In this document: positions 43,588 through 56,300 of the stretch, one piece after another
Numbering within the stretch: the stretch's first letter is position 1
Layout of the letters: the number at the start of each line of letters is the position of its first letter
From: Nephrocerus scutellatus
Lineage: Eukaryota; Arthropoda; Insecta; Diptera; Pipunculidae
NCBI GenBank assembly: GCA_947095585.1
Contig: OX352762.1
Coordinates: forward strand, 8,907,969-8,971,968
Reading direction: 5' to 3'
DNA: 64,000 nt
Position numbers and translations under genes: made by a program
The notes under the pieces: model-generated
Seen by the model: the letters and a program-made list of their open reading frames with translations, nothing else
Told to the model about the DNA's origin: nothing
Database searches by the model: none

Positions 43588-45268
43588 CTACATAAAATCA
43601 AAATTCTGATCGTCATATGTATTGGGTGGCCGATTTGCAACATGTGGTCCGCCACCCATATTCGGATTGTTCATTGCAGCCATTTGTGGCCGAAATTGAT
43701 TGCCCGGCGTTGACTGCTGTTGTAGGAGATGACGTAATCCAGGATTATTGCTCATCATTGGTCGTACCATTCGTTGTTGCTGCATGGCAGCATGTGGAAC
43801 TTGTTGCATACCCTGCTGCTGCTGTGGTGGAACCACCATGTTGCCTGGCAGACGCTGTTGCTGTTGCATCATTGACATTTGCTGTTGATGATGTGGTTGC
43901 ACTTGGACTTGACCCATTTGGTCCGAACCGCCACCCATTTGCATCGACATTTGCTGTGCATATTGGTTATAATGCTGCTGCTGCTGTTGTTGTTGTTGTT
44001 GCTGTTGTTGTTGTTGCTGCTGCTGTTGTTCTTGTTGCATTTGTTGCACATCCATAGCAGTGGGTTTTTGTTGTTGTTGTTGTTGCTGCTGCTGCTGTTG
44101 TTGTTGTAGCACATTTGGGGGCTGCAAAGTGTTGGAAATTTGACCTGCATGCGGATTTTGCATTTGTTGCTGTTGTTGCTGCTGTTGTTGCTGCTGCTGC
44201 TGCTGTATACTTACTCCTCCTCCTTGTTGACCCATTATCTGCTTTTGTTGTATTACTTTTCGCAAACGATCGACAAACATTGTCTGATTATTTGGAATAA
44301 AACCGAGGAAAGCGTTTTTCTCAGCCGTGTATAGAAGAATCAGAACTTTGATGTCGCAGGATGGCATCGAGGAAGGTGTAGAAAAGTGAACGCAGCCCGC
44401 AAACCCGGTATTCATTACCTTCGACAGAGTATCAAGTGCCTCACAGGGGTTAGGCCGAAAAACGACCATTTTCGAATCTTTCAAATATTGGCCACCAATA
44501 TTGCCGACCAAATGCTTCGGCATAAGCTGCATCAGAAGTTTTGCTGGCCAATTCTCGGCCTTAATTTCAGGCTCTCCGTCTTTTATGTTTGTTGTAACAT
44601 GGCATGGGACAGTGCGCGAAATTTTATGTTGATCTGGTTTTGTCTTTTCAACCCATTCAAGAAGACCTGACCAAATTTTCTCGCGATCACGCATTACGGT
44701 GGAATCTGTAGGTCCACCACCAGAAACGCCTGAACTTCCTGGGCCACCAGCAGAGGCAACAGAACTTTGTTGTTGTTGTTGCGCTTGGGAAGTTGAAGGC
44801 TGTTGTTGTTGTGGATTCATCTGATTCATTTGCTGCATCTGTTGTTGTTGGGTCTGTTGCTGCTGCTGCTGCTGCTGTTGCTGTTGTTGTTGTTGCTGCT
44901 GTTGCTGGTTCATCATTTGAAGTCGCATCGCCTGCTGTTGCTGTTGTTGCAGCATTGTATTTACTGATTGATTTGGTGGCGTCGACAACTGTGATATGAG
45001 GGCTGAATTTGGATTTTGAACGGGAATTCCTTGATTTGGTACAACGCCACCAGGTCCAACGGGACCGCCTCCAGCTACATTTCCTGACATAAATGAAGGC
45101 CTCTGCTGTTGTTGTTGATTGGGAAAGAGCCAACGATTTCCAGGATTTACTCCAACATTAGGATTATACGCATTCTGCATTGGATTTTGCGGATTCTGTA
45201 CAAATTGCTGCTGCTGCTGTTGCTGTTGCTGTGCTTGTTGAGCAGCTGCTTGCTGTTGGGCAAGAAGC
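43588..45268 (-). CDS. MED25: MED25, Mediator subunit 25 (C-terminal part, 5' cut by duplication junction)
   Basis: Mediator tail subunit that binds transcriptional activators and nuclear receptors and links them to RNA polymerase II. The visible part is one continuous frame of about 560 codons. Polyglutamine-rich segments flank the activator-interaction (ACID/PTOV) domain at about 44235-44694: [19 protein letters not shown], then [39 protein letters not shown] and [11 protein letters not shown]. Further on are long CAA/CAG-mixed glutamine tracts and a C-terminal LxxLL nuclear-receptor box, LRHLL, and the protein ends NFDFM. The frame is still open and Gln/Ala-rich at 45268, where MED25 sequence ends and LINE sequence begins. 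The N-terminal vWA domain and the rest of the N-terminus are therefore absent from this copy. If the duplication is real this copy is a promoterless 3' fragment; the complete gene would lie right of the window. Confidence 0.93.
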
Positions 45269-46813
45269 AGAAAGACTGATCGAAATCCACCTTCGTACTA
45301 GTATTGACAAAAGATTTGTGTCCGTCGGTCAACACGCGTAGGTGGATGCAAGGGCAAATCTGTAGAAACAGCTCTGCAGACGCTAGTACGTTTACGTTCA
45401 ATTGAAAACTCCCTTCACCACAAGGAATACTCAATGGTGGTTTTCCTGGACATAGAAGGCGCTTTCGACAACGTCAAAACATCTGCGATCAAGGATGCGC
45501 TGTCGAATTTTGGGGTGAAGGACTCACTGGGTCAATTGATTGATCTTCTACTCACAAGTAGGATCATAAATTGAAGACTTGGTTTGTCGTCTGCCAAAAG
45601 ATTTGTCAGCAGAGGCACCCCGCAAGGGGGTGTCCTGTCCCCACTTCTTTAGAATCTGGTGGTGAATGAGCTGCTGGTTCATCTGAGGGGGAAGGGATGC
45701 GGAGTGATCGCCTATACGGACGACGTTGCCATAGCCGTCTCAGGAAACCTTGAAAGAACTTCTGTAGAATGCTCTAAATAAGCTAATAAGCTGTGCAGAT
45801 CATTGTGGTCTAGGGGTAAAACCCCAAAAAAACCGAACTTGTCCTCTTTACGAGGAAGTACAAAATCCCATTCGTCAATACTCCGTCCATCAATGGCACA
45901 AGCTTGACTTTCTCCGATAAGGCCAAATATCTTGGTCTTATTCTGGATAGGAAGCTGAGTTAGAAACCCAACATACAAAAAAGAGTCCGTAAAGCCACAG
46001 TGGAACTCTGCTCAAGCAAAAAAGCCATAGGAAGTAAATGGGGTCTTCAAGCGCATATCACTCATTGGCTGTCAAACCAAGCAGAGTCCAAAGATCAGCT
46101 TGTCTTTGCTTGAGCGGAGCGCTTCGTACAACTCCCTCATGTTCGACATCTTCGGCAGACTGGCTGCAAGCGCGGCTACTCGCCTCAGAGCAATCTCTCA
46201 GTGGACCGTGAATAATTTCGGCCACTCTTCTATCCTGAATTCAATCAAGACTCCACTTGTCAACTTAGACTACACCATTCCGCAGCTCCACTTCAACAAA
46301 AACTTCCAGGTTACCATCCCCTCCAGGTCTTCTTGGGAGGAAGGTATCTATATGGAAATGAAGGAATTCACTTCTACACAGACGGGTCGAAAACTGATGA
46401 AGGGGTTGGCGGAGGTGTTTTTTCAAAAAAAAAAAAAAAAAAAAAAAATCTAAGTCTCTCTTTCCGTCTTCCTGATCACTGTAGTGTTTTCCAAGCGGAA
46501 ATCATGACGCTGTCTTATAGGCATGCATGCAGAAAGGCAAGGAGTCCTTTCCAACGATTTCTGCAGAAGCTGCATGGATGAGGAGGAGGAGGAAACCACT
46601 CTCCATCTACTCGAATAGGCGGAAGCTCCATCTGGGAGCGTTCTTTTTCAACGATCTCAACGATCCAACCCAAATTGACATTAATAGTCTGTTGCGCTTC
46701 ATTCGAAGCTCCAAGTGGTTCAACGATTTTCTAGATCCTTGTGGTATCACAACGGACCTTCTTGGTCTAAGTGCGTCGGTTTTGACTGACGGCCACTTCA
46801 ACCTTACCTAACC
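45269..46813 (+). pseudogene. Second copy of LINE A3, 5' end removed by the junction
   Basis: Equals 22554-24098. It lacks the 644 bp of LINE A3 left of the breakpoint and therefore the left target-site duplication; the right one is at 46814-46824. The A run at 46425-46448 is also 24 bases long. Confidence 0.9.
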
Positions 46814-46824
46814 TAGCGTGGTAC

Positions 46825-47027
46825 GTATATTTGGACAATACGTGAGCTAGAACAATGTGGTGTCCCAGTACGGTACATGAGCTTAGCGACATGTGATCTT
46901 GTCTGTACGTGAGCTTGGCGATACGAGAGCTTGGGTGATGCGTGAGCGATGGCTGTACGCGAGGTTAGGCAATCTGTGAGCTTGGACAGTGCGTGAGCTT
47001 AGACGATGCATAAGCCTAGACAATGTG
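46825..47027. repeat. Second copy of the gcgtgagctt minisatellite
   Basis: Equals 24110-24312, with no unit gained or lost. Confidence 0.7.
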
Positions 47028-47368
47028 CTGACTAAATTACTTTATTGTGTGCGTCTTAGAAGCCGACGGTGAAATCTCCGCCTGCACTTTAGTTCGTTTA
47101 CTGCTTTCAGCTTCCACTGCCTCCTTTTGGCTCTTTGCCTTTTTGGCCCTAAATCCCTAACAGGGACTGTTATATTTATGGGCCCCTAGCCTAGTTGATC
47201 CTCGGCTCGGGTGGCATGACACCTTAATCCGGTCCATTTGCTGACATTGTCGTGAACCACCCGCACCTATATTACTTAAAGTCACAACTTCTGGCCTCAG
47301 AGGTGAGCCCAGAAGCAACACGCTCCAGTCGTAGCCAACGGTGAACCCGGAGGCGACAGCATTTGCGA
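47028..47368. other. Second copy of unrecognised 24313-24653
   Basis: Identical to the first copy. Confidence 0.35.
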
Positions 47369-47727
47369 AGCAGAGACTTGGGTGTTTAGCAAAAAGCACT
47401 TTGACTCCTTAGCCGCACTCGAGAGGGAAGTATTTCAAAGAAATTTTTGTTCTGTAAGTAAAGAAAGACGATTCCAGAGAACTACGTAACGCTCGTAGTT
47501 CTGTCGCGACCTCGACATCGTGAAGAGAATATTGCCCCGGTGGGCAGGACACTTCAATCATTCGCCCGAGCGTAGAGGATACTAGTCGTTTTTGGTTTGA
47601 TTTATGCAACACCACCATGCAGAAGGCCAAGCTTATGCTGAAAGGAGCTTAGGGATGCCAAACAGACTTCGAAATTAGGACCGATGGAGAGATTTTTCGG
47701 GCACCTGCTGTAGAGTCCGGTTTTAGA
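47369..47727 (+). pseudogene. Second copy of LINE fragment C4
   Basis: Equals 24654-25012. Confidence 0.7.
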
Positions 47728-49264
47728 GTGATGTAAGAAAAAGGATATGCATTGTATACTGTGTATTGGCCTGTTGTGCCATTCCCTCTTAAATGTAAAT
47801 CCTAGAGTACCTTGAGTTTTTATGGAATTAAAAAAATGTCAACAAAGCCAGTACTAATACTCCTACAACGAACCACACTGTGCAGCAACTTTTGACCTTT
47901 CACTCTCGCTATCGTTGACATTGCAGGCACTTAATTAAAAAATTTGTATGGCATGATTATGAACGAATAAATTTTAATGAAAGGACAAAGTTGACTTAAA
48001 GCACACAACACAACACAACACAACACATCGTAAACACCGACAAAATATGCATGTGTTTGTTAGCAGGAAATGTACATACTCTGTAGGACACTCTATGGAA
48101 ATTGTCCGCCAGTAGTTTGTTCGCCATTGGAGCCTTATTTTGGCATAATGCACAGAATGCAATTTAACGTTTCGATGAATATTTGTTGTTGCGTAGCAGA
48201 ATCATTACAATCGTTGTAATTAATTACATCCGAATTCAAATTGAATGCATCGCATGCACATGTGATGGACGAAGCACAATAGAGGATGGACGATGGACAA
48301 GATGGATGACCCTCGCTTGGGTCAATTAGACCAGAATTTTGTAAATCAAGAATCTACCCTCGTATGTATACAAAACGAATGTATCGCAAACGATTGGGAA
48401 AAGCTATTCAATTCAAATGAATAGAGATTTCGATTAAAGCCAATTATTTCTGTGGAGCAAACATCGCACGTTAATTCGATGCATTCCAAAACTGAAACAA
48501 TGCCCTGCACTGTAAATATGTAGTACATTTTGGTCAAGAATAAAATGACAAAGGATGACTTTGCAATATTGTAGTGAAGAGCTTTCGAATTTTGTGTTGT
48601 GTTGCCATTAAATTAACAATTATTTATATAATGTTGGAACACCAGAAGAACGAAGAAAACAGGAAATCTTACTGAACACTGAACACTGAACACGTACTGA
48701 CTGCAGCAATATATACATCTCGTAATCCCATTCCCATTCCGAACTTGTGTTTCGTCCTGTAGACACAGATGGTTGTTATGGAATGTAGCAATTTTTTACT
48801 TCAGAAATGCCCAATTTGATATTTGTCTTAGCAAAATGCATGATATTTCATACATCGGTTTAATATTTCAACCGATTTTTTTGATAACACGCCACTTAGA
48901 CACTCACTCTCTAAGTTGGTTATTTTTCGGGTAAGTTGAGTGACATAACTCATCGCACAAATAAGATGGGAAGAGAATTTATTTCTACCACGAACTCTTC
49001 GACCAATTGAATCATCCTTTACCCTATTTCGAATTTTTGAAAGAATATTTCCGGCAGCCGGAAACGCAGCCGTTCCCACTCTACACTTGCCGGTAAAATT
49101 GGACCTTTATGTCTGGTGTCTTCAACAAATTTTAACTGTTTTGTCATGAGCTGCTGTATAGTTCCCTTAAGTTGCCGTTTTTCCGGAGTCCAAAGTTTAA
49201 CAGTGGCGGTCAGTCATCAGCAGAGTAGGGCGAATAACACAGAATGCTTCAGAAATGCATGTGG
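47728..49264. other. Second copy of intergenic 25013-26549
   Basis: Includes the (ACAAC)n run at about 48002-48028 at unchanged length. Confidence 0.4.
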
Positions 49265-52240
49265 CCGCAACTATCTCTGACTGGTGAAAGTGCGATCAAA
49301 CCTCCACGTGGTGGCCGCTGGTAATTTTCCTCCAGTACAGGAAAAGCGAAATGATCGGGCTAGTCCCTTCAAAGTAAGGTTGGCGCGAGGCCAATAACCT
49401 CGCCCGAAAAAAAACCATATTACGGAACCCCAAATGAGCCTCGGATACGCTGATGAACGACGACGACTGACCACGGCAACGAAAACGGCTAAACGGTTTA
49501 TGAATTTTCTCATGGAACGTACGCTCACTGTATAGAGCTCGAGCTGCACAGCGGCTGGACGATACCCTGTCCAATTCAGGAGATGTGGTGAATGGTGTCA
49601 TACAAAAATCAGAATATGACATATATTACAGCGGTCATGTAAGACATCATGTGCTCGGGGTGGGGTTTCTAGTCAGAAAAAGAATGAAACCCACCGTTAT
49701 CTGCCTTTAAGCAATAAATGAACGGCAATGCACCCTTCGCGTTTGGAGCAGATTTAAAAACATAAGCCTCATAAACGTTCACGCACCTACAGAGGAGTTC
49801 CCAGATGATGAAAAAGAATCAGTCGAACGGGAACTCAACGCCTGTCCTCAGAATGACGTAAAAATCATTATGGGGGATATGAATGCCAAATAGGTAGGGA
49901 GCCAGTATTTAGGTAGTACACTGACACCCGCAGCTTATACGAAAATACTAATGACAATGGACACCGAGTCATAGAGATGGCAGCAAGCAATAGTTTGGTC
50001 GTTGCGAGTACAAGGATTGCGCGTAAAAATTTCCACAAAGCCACCTGGGTATCTCCTGGTGGAGGCACTCGCAACCAAATAGACCACGTGTTGATAGACC
50101 GCTGCCACAATCCGAACCTGATGACGGTACGAACATTTCAAGGGGCCAACGTCGACTCGGACCACTATCTTGTTGGTATGGTGCTCCGAGCGCGGATTGC
50201 ATCATAACGGAAGACTGCATCCGCGAACCAGATTCGAGTCAAGACGGCTGCCCTTCGCAACGAAGAGACCAGAAACAACTACGGTCAAGCGCCCTATATG
50301 CAGGGAGAGTAAGTCCTGAGGCTGAAATGTCAGGCGTAGAAGAGAAATGAATACGCCTGAAGAATACTGTCATTAGTACTGCTGACACCATCTTAGGCGG
50401 TAGTCGTAGAGATCGGAACGACTGGTTCGATGACGAATGTAAGCTAGCGACTGAACGTAAGAATGTTGCGTACCGAGGAATGCAACAATCTCATAGAACG
50501 CGGGCACGCTAAGATGAATATAAAGAGCTCAGAATATATGAAAAAACAGTCCATCGGCTAAAGAAAGAAGCCTGGGAGAAAAATCTCGCCCGTGAACAAG
50601 AAAAGTACAGAGAGCGAGGACCGCACCAGGCGCGGAAGTTCCACCAAAGAGTCCGCGGTATGACGCAATATACACCGTGCTGCACACACTGCAAAGAGAA
50701 AGATCTCAAAGGCATATTAGAGCGATGGGAAGAGCACTTTCATGAGTTGCTTAATGGTCAGTTAACTGAGGAATTAGAGGCTCCACCAATGACCGAAGAC
50801 CACACTATGCTGCCGCCACAAAGCATAGACGAAGTTAGCAGAGTGATAAATCGGCTCAAAAATAATAAGGCCCCGGCCGGGATCTGATGATATCTCTAAT
50901 TAAATCAGGAGGCCTATAATACACCAAGCAATTCATGAAATAATAATGCAAGTATGGGAGGAAGAAGCGATGCTAGAAGACGGGCGAAGAGGCATCCTGT
51001 ACCCCATACATAAGAAGGGAGATATCAGAAAATGCAGCAATTATCGTGGTACAACGTTGTTGATTACCGCTTATAAGATTTTCTCCTCTATCCTTCAAGA
51101 CAGGATAGCCCCATACGCTAAAGTCATCATAAGTCCATACCAGTGTGGGTTCACTCCATGCAAATCAACAACTGATCAGATTTACACCCTTAGGCAGGTG
51201 ATGAAAAAATGTCTAGAGTTTCAAAACTCACTACACCATCTTTTTTTAGACTTTAAAGCCGCCTATGATAGCATAGCCAGAGTAGAACTTTATAAAGCCA
51301 TGAGAGCATTCGGCATCCCAAATAAACTGACACGACTATGTAGGTGACCATGACCAATGTTATAAGCCAAGTAAAAATATCAAGATCACTATCAAGCCCA
51401 TTCAACATCCATAACAGGCCCCGACAAGGGGATGGACTGGCCTGCGTCCTCTTCAACCTGGCGTTGCAGAAAGTGATCCGAGACTCTGACGTAACGGCGA
51501 GAGGAACAATCCTCTATAAGTCCATTCAGATACTGGCTTAGGCAGACGACATCGTTGGTACAAACCAAAGAGCTGTACAGGAAGTTTTCATCCAGATCAA
51601 GCAGGTGGCACGAAATCTGGTTCCGCAATTAAAATAGTAGAGCGTGAATTTGGTGCAATCCTTTTACTATCTCGGGTCAACTGTAGCAGCCGATAACAGC
51701 ATGGAACCAGAAATACGCGCACGGTTGCTTAAAGCCAACAAAGCCTTCTTATAGTCTGTCGACTCTTCAAATCCAGGAACTTAACCATAACATCCAAGCT
51801 GCTGGTATATAAAACAATATAATATATAATAGACAACCAGTACTTACATATGGATCCGAGATTTGGGTGCTTAGCAAAATGCATTCTGACCTGTTAGCCG
51901 CGTTCGAGAGTCTTACGGAGAATTGTTGGCCCCGTATGTGAGAAAGGACGATTCCGGAGACGTGAGACGTGAGACGGCGACATCGTGAAGAGAATTAAGC
52001 TCGAAAGGCTCCGGTGGGCAGGACACCTAGCTCGCATGAGCGAAGATTACTGCCTGCTCGGAAAGTCCTTTGCCGTAGGATTTATGGAACACGACATCGA
52101 GACCGGCCAAGCCTACGCTGGAAGGATGACGTAGACCAGGACGCCCAGAGTTTAGGGATGCCAAACTGGATGACATCGGCTCGAAATCGGGACCGGTGGA
52201 GAGACTTTTTGCGGGAGGCCAGGTTGTAGAGCCAAATATG
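49265..52240 (+). pseudogene. Second copy of LINE C1
   Basis: Equals 26550-29525 with the same stops and frameshifts: endonuclease region about 49505-50205, RT about 50705-51565. Confidence 0.88.
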
Positions 52241-53172
52241 ATGATGAAAGCATCATAGCTCTCAAACGGATGCTGATGCAATATAACCATTTAGATCTTA
52301 AATTAGCCTATACAATAACCAGTCAAATAAGACTAAGGTGGTTGCTCTCCGATAATTGTTTTGGAAGTTACAGTTTGATATTTGTGTATTTTTTTTTTCT
52401 GAACAACATTTTTTAAACACCCTGCATCTCAAAGGATATCAAAAATTGAACTCCCACCCCACCCACCGACCATACGATTTTTTCTCAGAATGAACCAAGG
52501 AATCACCCCTTAACGGATTAGCATCCCAAACCCGAGCAACCTGTATAGTAGCTGTCCTTCAATTTTGCACACGAACACGAGCCCGCCATATTTTGGATCG
52601 GGACCGCTGTGCCAATGGGCCCCATACCCATTTTTTCATGTTTTTTACAAAACCTTTCTTTATTTGAATCCAATAACATCGAGCAGGTTGTTATAAGAAT
52701 GTAAAAATTATTTATCGTGAGGTTACTTTTCGTTTACTGCTTGGAGAACTAGGCCATGACGTTCTTCATCCATGTTAGCCTGTATATTTGAAAAACAATA
52801 GAAATTTGTTAACAATAAATGGGAAAAGATTTTTACAGTTACCTCTAACAAAACGTTGTTTTTTCGAAGTTCTTCTCTCTCGTACAATTATGGTGAAGTG
52901 ATTAGGAACAGGAACAGAGCAATTGGGGATAGTTGTTCAGATAGCTGAAGTCCAGTCATTGAAAGTCTCGCGTTAAATTAACTCATAGCGACAATTAATC
53001 ATCAAGCTTTTGTGTTGTATGTTCTGCCAATCTAATTTTTATAATGTGAATGTGTTAGTCCGAGTCTTTGGAACAAATACTTGTCACATCTTGAAGATTT
53101 CCGTGGCGAATATGACTATTATGTGAAGTTAATTAATATAAAGGAAATACATACGCTTTAGAGCTAACAATA
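52241..53172. other. Second copy of intergenic 29526-30457
   Basis: Includes the dispersed repeat at about 52435-52550. Confidence 0.4.
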
Positions 53173-53178
53173 TTTATT
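53173..53178 (-). terminator. Poly(A) signal of second Rad50
   Basis: AATAAA on the minus strand, equals 30458-30463. Confidence 0.55.
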
Positions 53179-53328
53179 TTCAAACAGAAACAAGGGTTTT
53201 TTTTAACAAACAAAAAAGTACCCAAAAACAATTAAATGTTTTTCAAAGGATAAGTGTTTTTGTAAATGGAATGATAACAATTACTGCCTATAACAATACT
53301 GACATCTGACTTCTGACCTCTGACTTCT

Positions 53329-56300
53329 TTAAGCCACCTTAACCTTGCGAATTACAGACTTGCCATCGTCATTGCGGAACACCCGATGATAGCTGTTGAT
53401 CTTGCCCAGCGTCGAAATGAAATCCTCGTCGTGAGTGATAATGATGAGCATAAAATTGGATTGTGTTTGCCGCTCATCGACGATGCGATTAAGTGCTTCG
53501 CAAAGGGACAATATATTCACCCGATCCAAATTCGTTGTCGGCTCGTCAAGTGCCAGCACACCGCAATTACTGCTGAATGTCTCAGCGAGTGCCATACGTA
53601 TAATCAGCGATGCCAACACCCGCTGGCCAGCACTGCACCGTCCTCGCATTTCAATTTCGGAATTATTCTTCGACTGAACGACGCGATAATTGTAGTTGCG
53701 TTTACGATCGGCCGACGAATCCATCTTCATCTCATCCGTCTGAATCTGAATGTAATCTATGTCATTGCCACGGTAGATTTGCCGCCAATATTCTCTAATA
53801 AGTCGATTGATTTTCTCCATTTTCTCCGAATGGAATTTCATCAGCGACCATTCGAGTGCGACACGGTATTGCCCAAGGTCGGCAATCATACGCTTGGTGA
53901 CCTCCACCTCATAGTGACTACGTCGGTAATTCTGAATGGAATCTTTGTATTTCGGTTGATCGATTTCCGTTTGGAGTTTGTTGATTTGGTTTTTAATTTC
54001 GCCCATTTGGCCAAGAAGTTCACCCTTCCTCACTGTGGCCGCATCGCGTTTTCTGATAAGATCATCCTTTTCCTTTGATACTTTACGAAAATCAAGTTCA
54101 CCAAGAATTTTCGACAATTGCTTATGTTCTTCTTCAAGATTGTCGGCTTTTTCTTGCAGAACTTTAAGTTCGCGATTATCTTTAAGATCGCGTTCAAGCG
54201 ACTCCTGATTAAGGCATTCAACTTTGACCGCTTCGAGGCAATCGGATGTTTTTGATATCTCAGCAGACTGTAAGAAGTAAAAAAAAAGGAAATTAAAAAT
54301 CAAAAACAAATCCTTCGCGGCTAAATTGATATACAAATACAAGGTAAACCAAAATACATATTACGAGGGCTGTATGCGGATAACGTTTCTATTGCCGTCT
54401 TAGGTAGATTCCCCAAATACCTTAAAGGAACTCCAGCAAAATGCTCTCAACAAGCTTACTTGCTGGGCAGATCGTTGTGAGATCGTATGAGCTTTTCCTA
54501 TTCACCAGAAAATATAAAGTCCCACTTATTAACCCTACTTCTCTGATAGAGCCAAGTATTTGGGTCTTATTTTTGACAGAAAGCTGAGCTGGAAACCTAA
54601 CACACAAGAAAGAGTTCGTAAAGCCACAGTGGCACTCTTTTCAAGCAAAAAAGTCATTGGTAGCAGATGGGGTCTTCAACCCATTGGCTATATACAGCGG
54701 TAGTAAGACCTACTCTTATATACGGTGTAACTGTATGGTGGACTGCCTTCAATAAGAAAAGAAACCTTGATAAATTAAGCAAAGTCCAAACATCAGCTTT
54801 TCTATGTAGGAGCGGAACATTCGTACAACCCCCTCCACCGCATTGGACCTTCTCATCGATCTTACACCACTCGACATTTACAGCAGGCAAATAGCAGCCA
54901 GTTCGCTATTCGCCTTAATGCTATCTCCCAGTAGACTAGCAATGAAGTCTGTCACTCCTCTATCCTGATTTTAGTCAGGACCCCAGACAACACAGACTAC
55001 ACAATTCCGCAACTCCATTTTAACAAAAACTTTTAGGTCACCTTCCCACAAGATCATTCTGGGACGAAGCCGCCCACCTGGAAGATGAACACATTCGGGT
55101 CAAAAACTGATGACGGAGTAGGCGGAGATGTTTTCTCAAAAAAGCTAAATCTTAGCCTCTCTTTCCGTCTTCCAAATCACTGTAGTGTTTTCCAGGCTGA
55201 AATATGGCGATCAGTGAAGCCTTGTCTTGGCTGAAGATATCCGCTAAGGATATACGTATATTCTCGGATAGCCAAGCTGCACTGAAATCCCTGGAATCAG
55301 TCTCCACAAATTCTAGCCCCTAACTGCCGATCATCTCTCGTGGAGATGGCGGAGCAGTTCAATATCCACCTGTGTTGGGTGCCGGGGCACAGAGATATTT
55401 CGGGTAACTGTATGGCTGACAAACTCGCAAGCAAAGCAAGGAACTACACTACCATTCTTACCTGAATATGGTTCCATAGGCATACCAATCTTGCTAAAGC
55501 GGGATGTTCATGTAAAAACTAACTGTGGGTGGTCAAACGGTACAACTTACAAAGCGACAGAGCAGATCTGGCCCAAACTGGATCCGAAACGCTCCAAGTG
55601 TTTGATCTCTCAAAAAAGATCGCACATCGGTGCTATTTTAGGTCTCATCACTGGACACTGTCTCATAGGCAGGCATGCAGCAAGACTTCGAGACTTGGAG
55701 TGTTCTCGAATGAAATGTATGGAATAGGAATAGGAGACTATCGCCCATCTTCTCTGTATTTGTCCAGCACTCTTCCAAAAATGTAAACTCCATATGGGAG
55801 CTTTCTTCTACAACGACACTAATGATCTTATCAACATTGAAATTGGTGGTCTTCTACGCTTCATACTAAGCTCTAACTGGTTCATCGAGTAGGTGAAAGG
55901 AATTTTTCCTGATCCGTGTGGTATCACAACGGACCATTACTGGTCTAAGTGTGTCGGTTTCACTGACAGCCACCTTAACCTAACCTATGATTAATAGCCT
56001 TGTAAGGGAAAAAAACGAATTGTTTTTACGTGACGTGATTTTGAAGTCTTAAGTTTCCGATGCTTTGAGCAGAAACTTACGAATTCCACATATGCCCTCC
56101 TGCCATTTATATAAGCTGACAGGAACCTTTTGATGGAGTCGGGGAGAGTGGAACTTATTATGTTCTGCAGGAGGATGGAGTGGTCAACCGTGTCGAAAGC
56201 CTTGGACAAATCGAGTGCAACGACAGCTTTGCGCCAGTGCGGACGATGGTGATTTAAATCATTCGCAATGCGGGTCGTCAGCTCTATTAAGGTAGTTGTA

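Noticed and set aside
43617..44109. Plus-strand frames rich in Val/Ala or poly-Leu opposite MED25
   Set aside because: Antisense shadows of the CAA/CAG polyglutamine tracts.
45147..45434. 95-codon minus-strand frame across the duplication joint
   Set aside because: It is not in the MED25 frame and joins antisense LINE sequence to an off-frame reading of the glutamine tract; no support as a gene.
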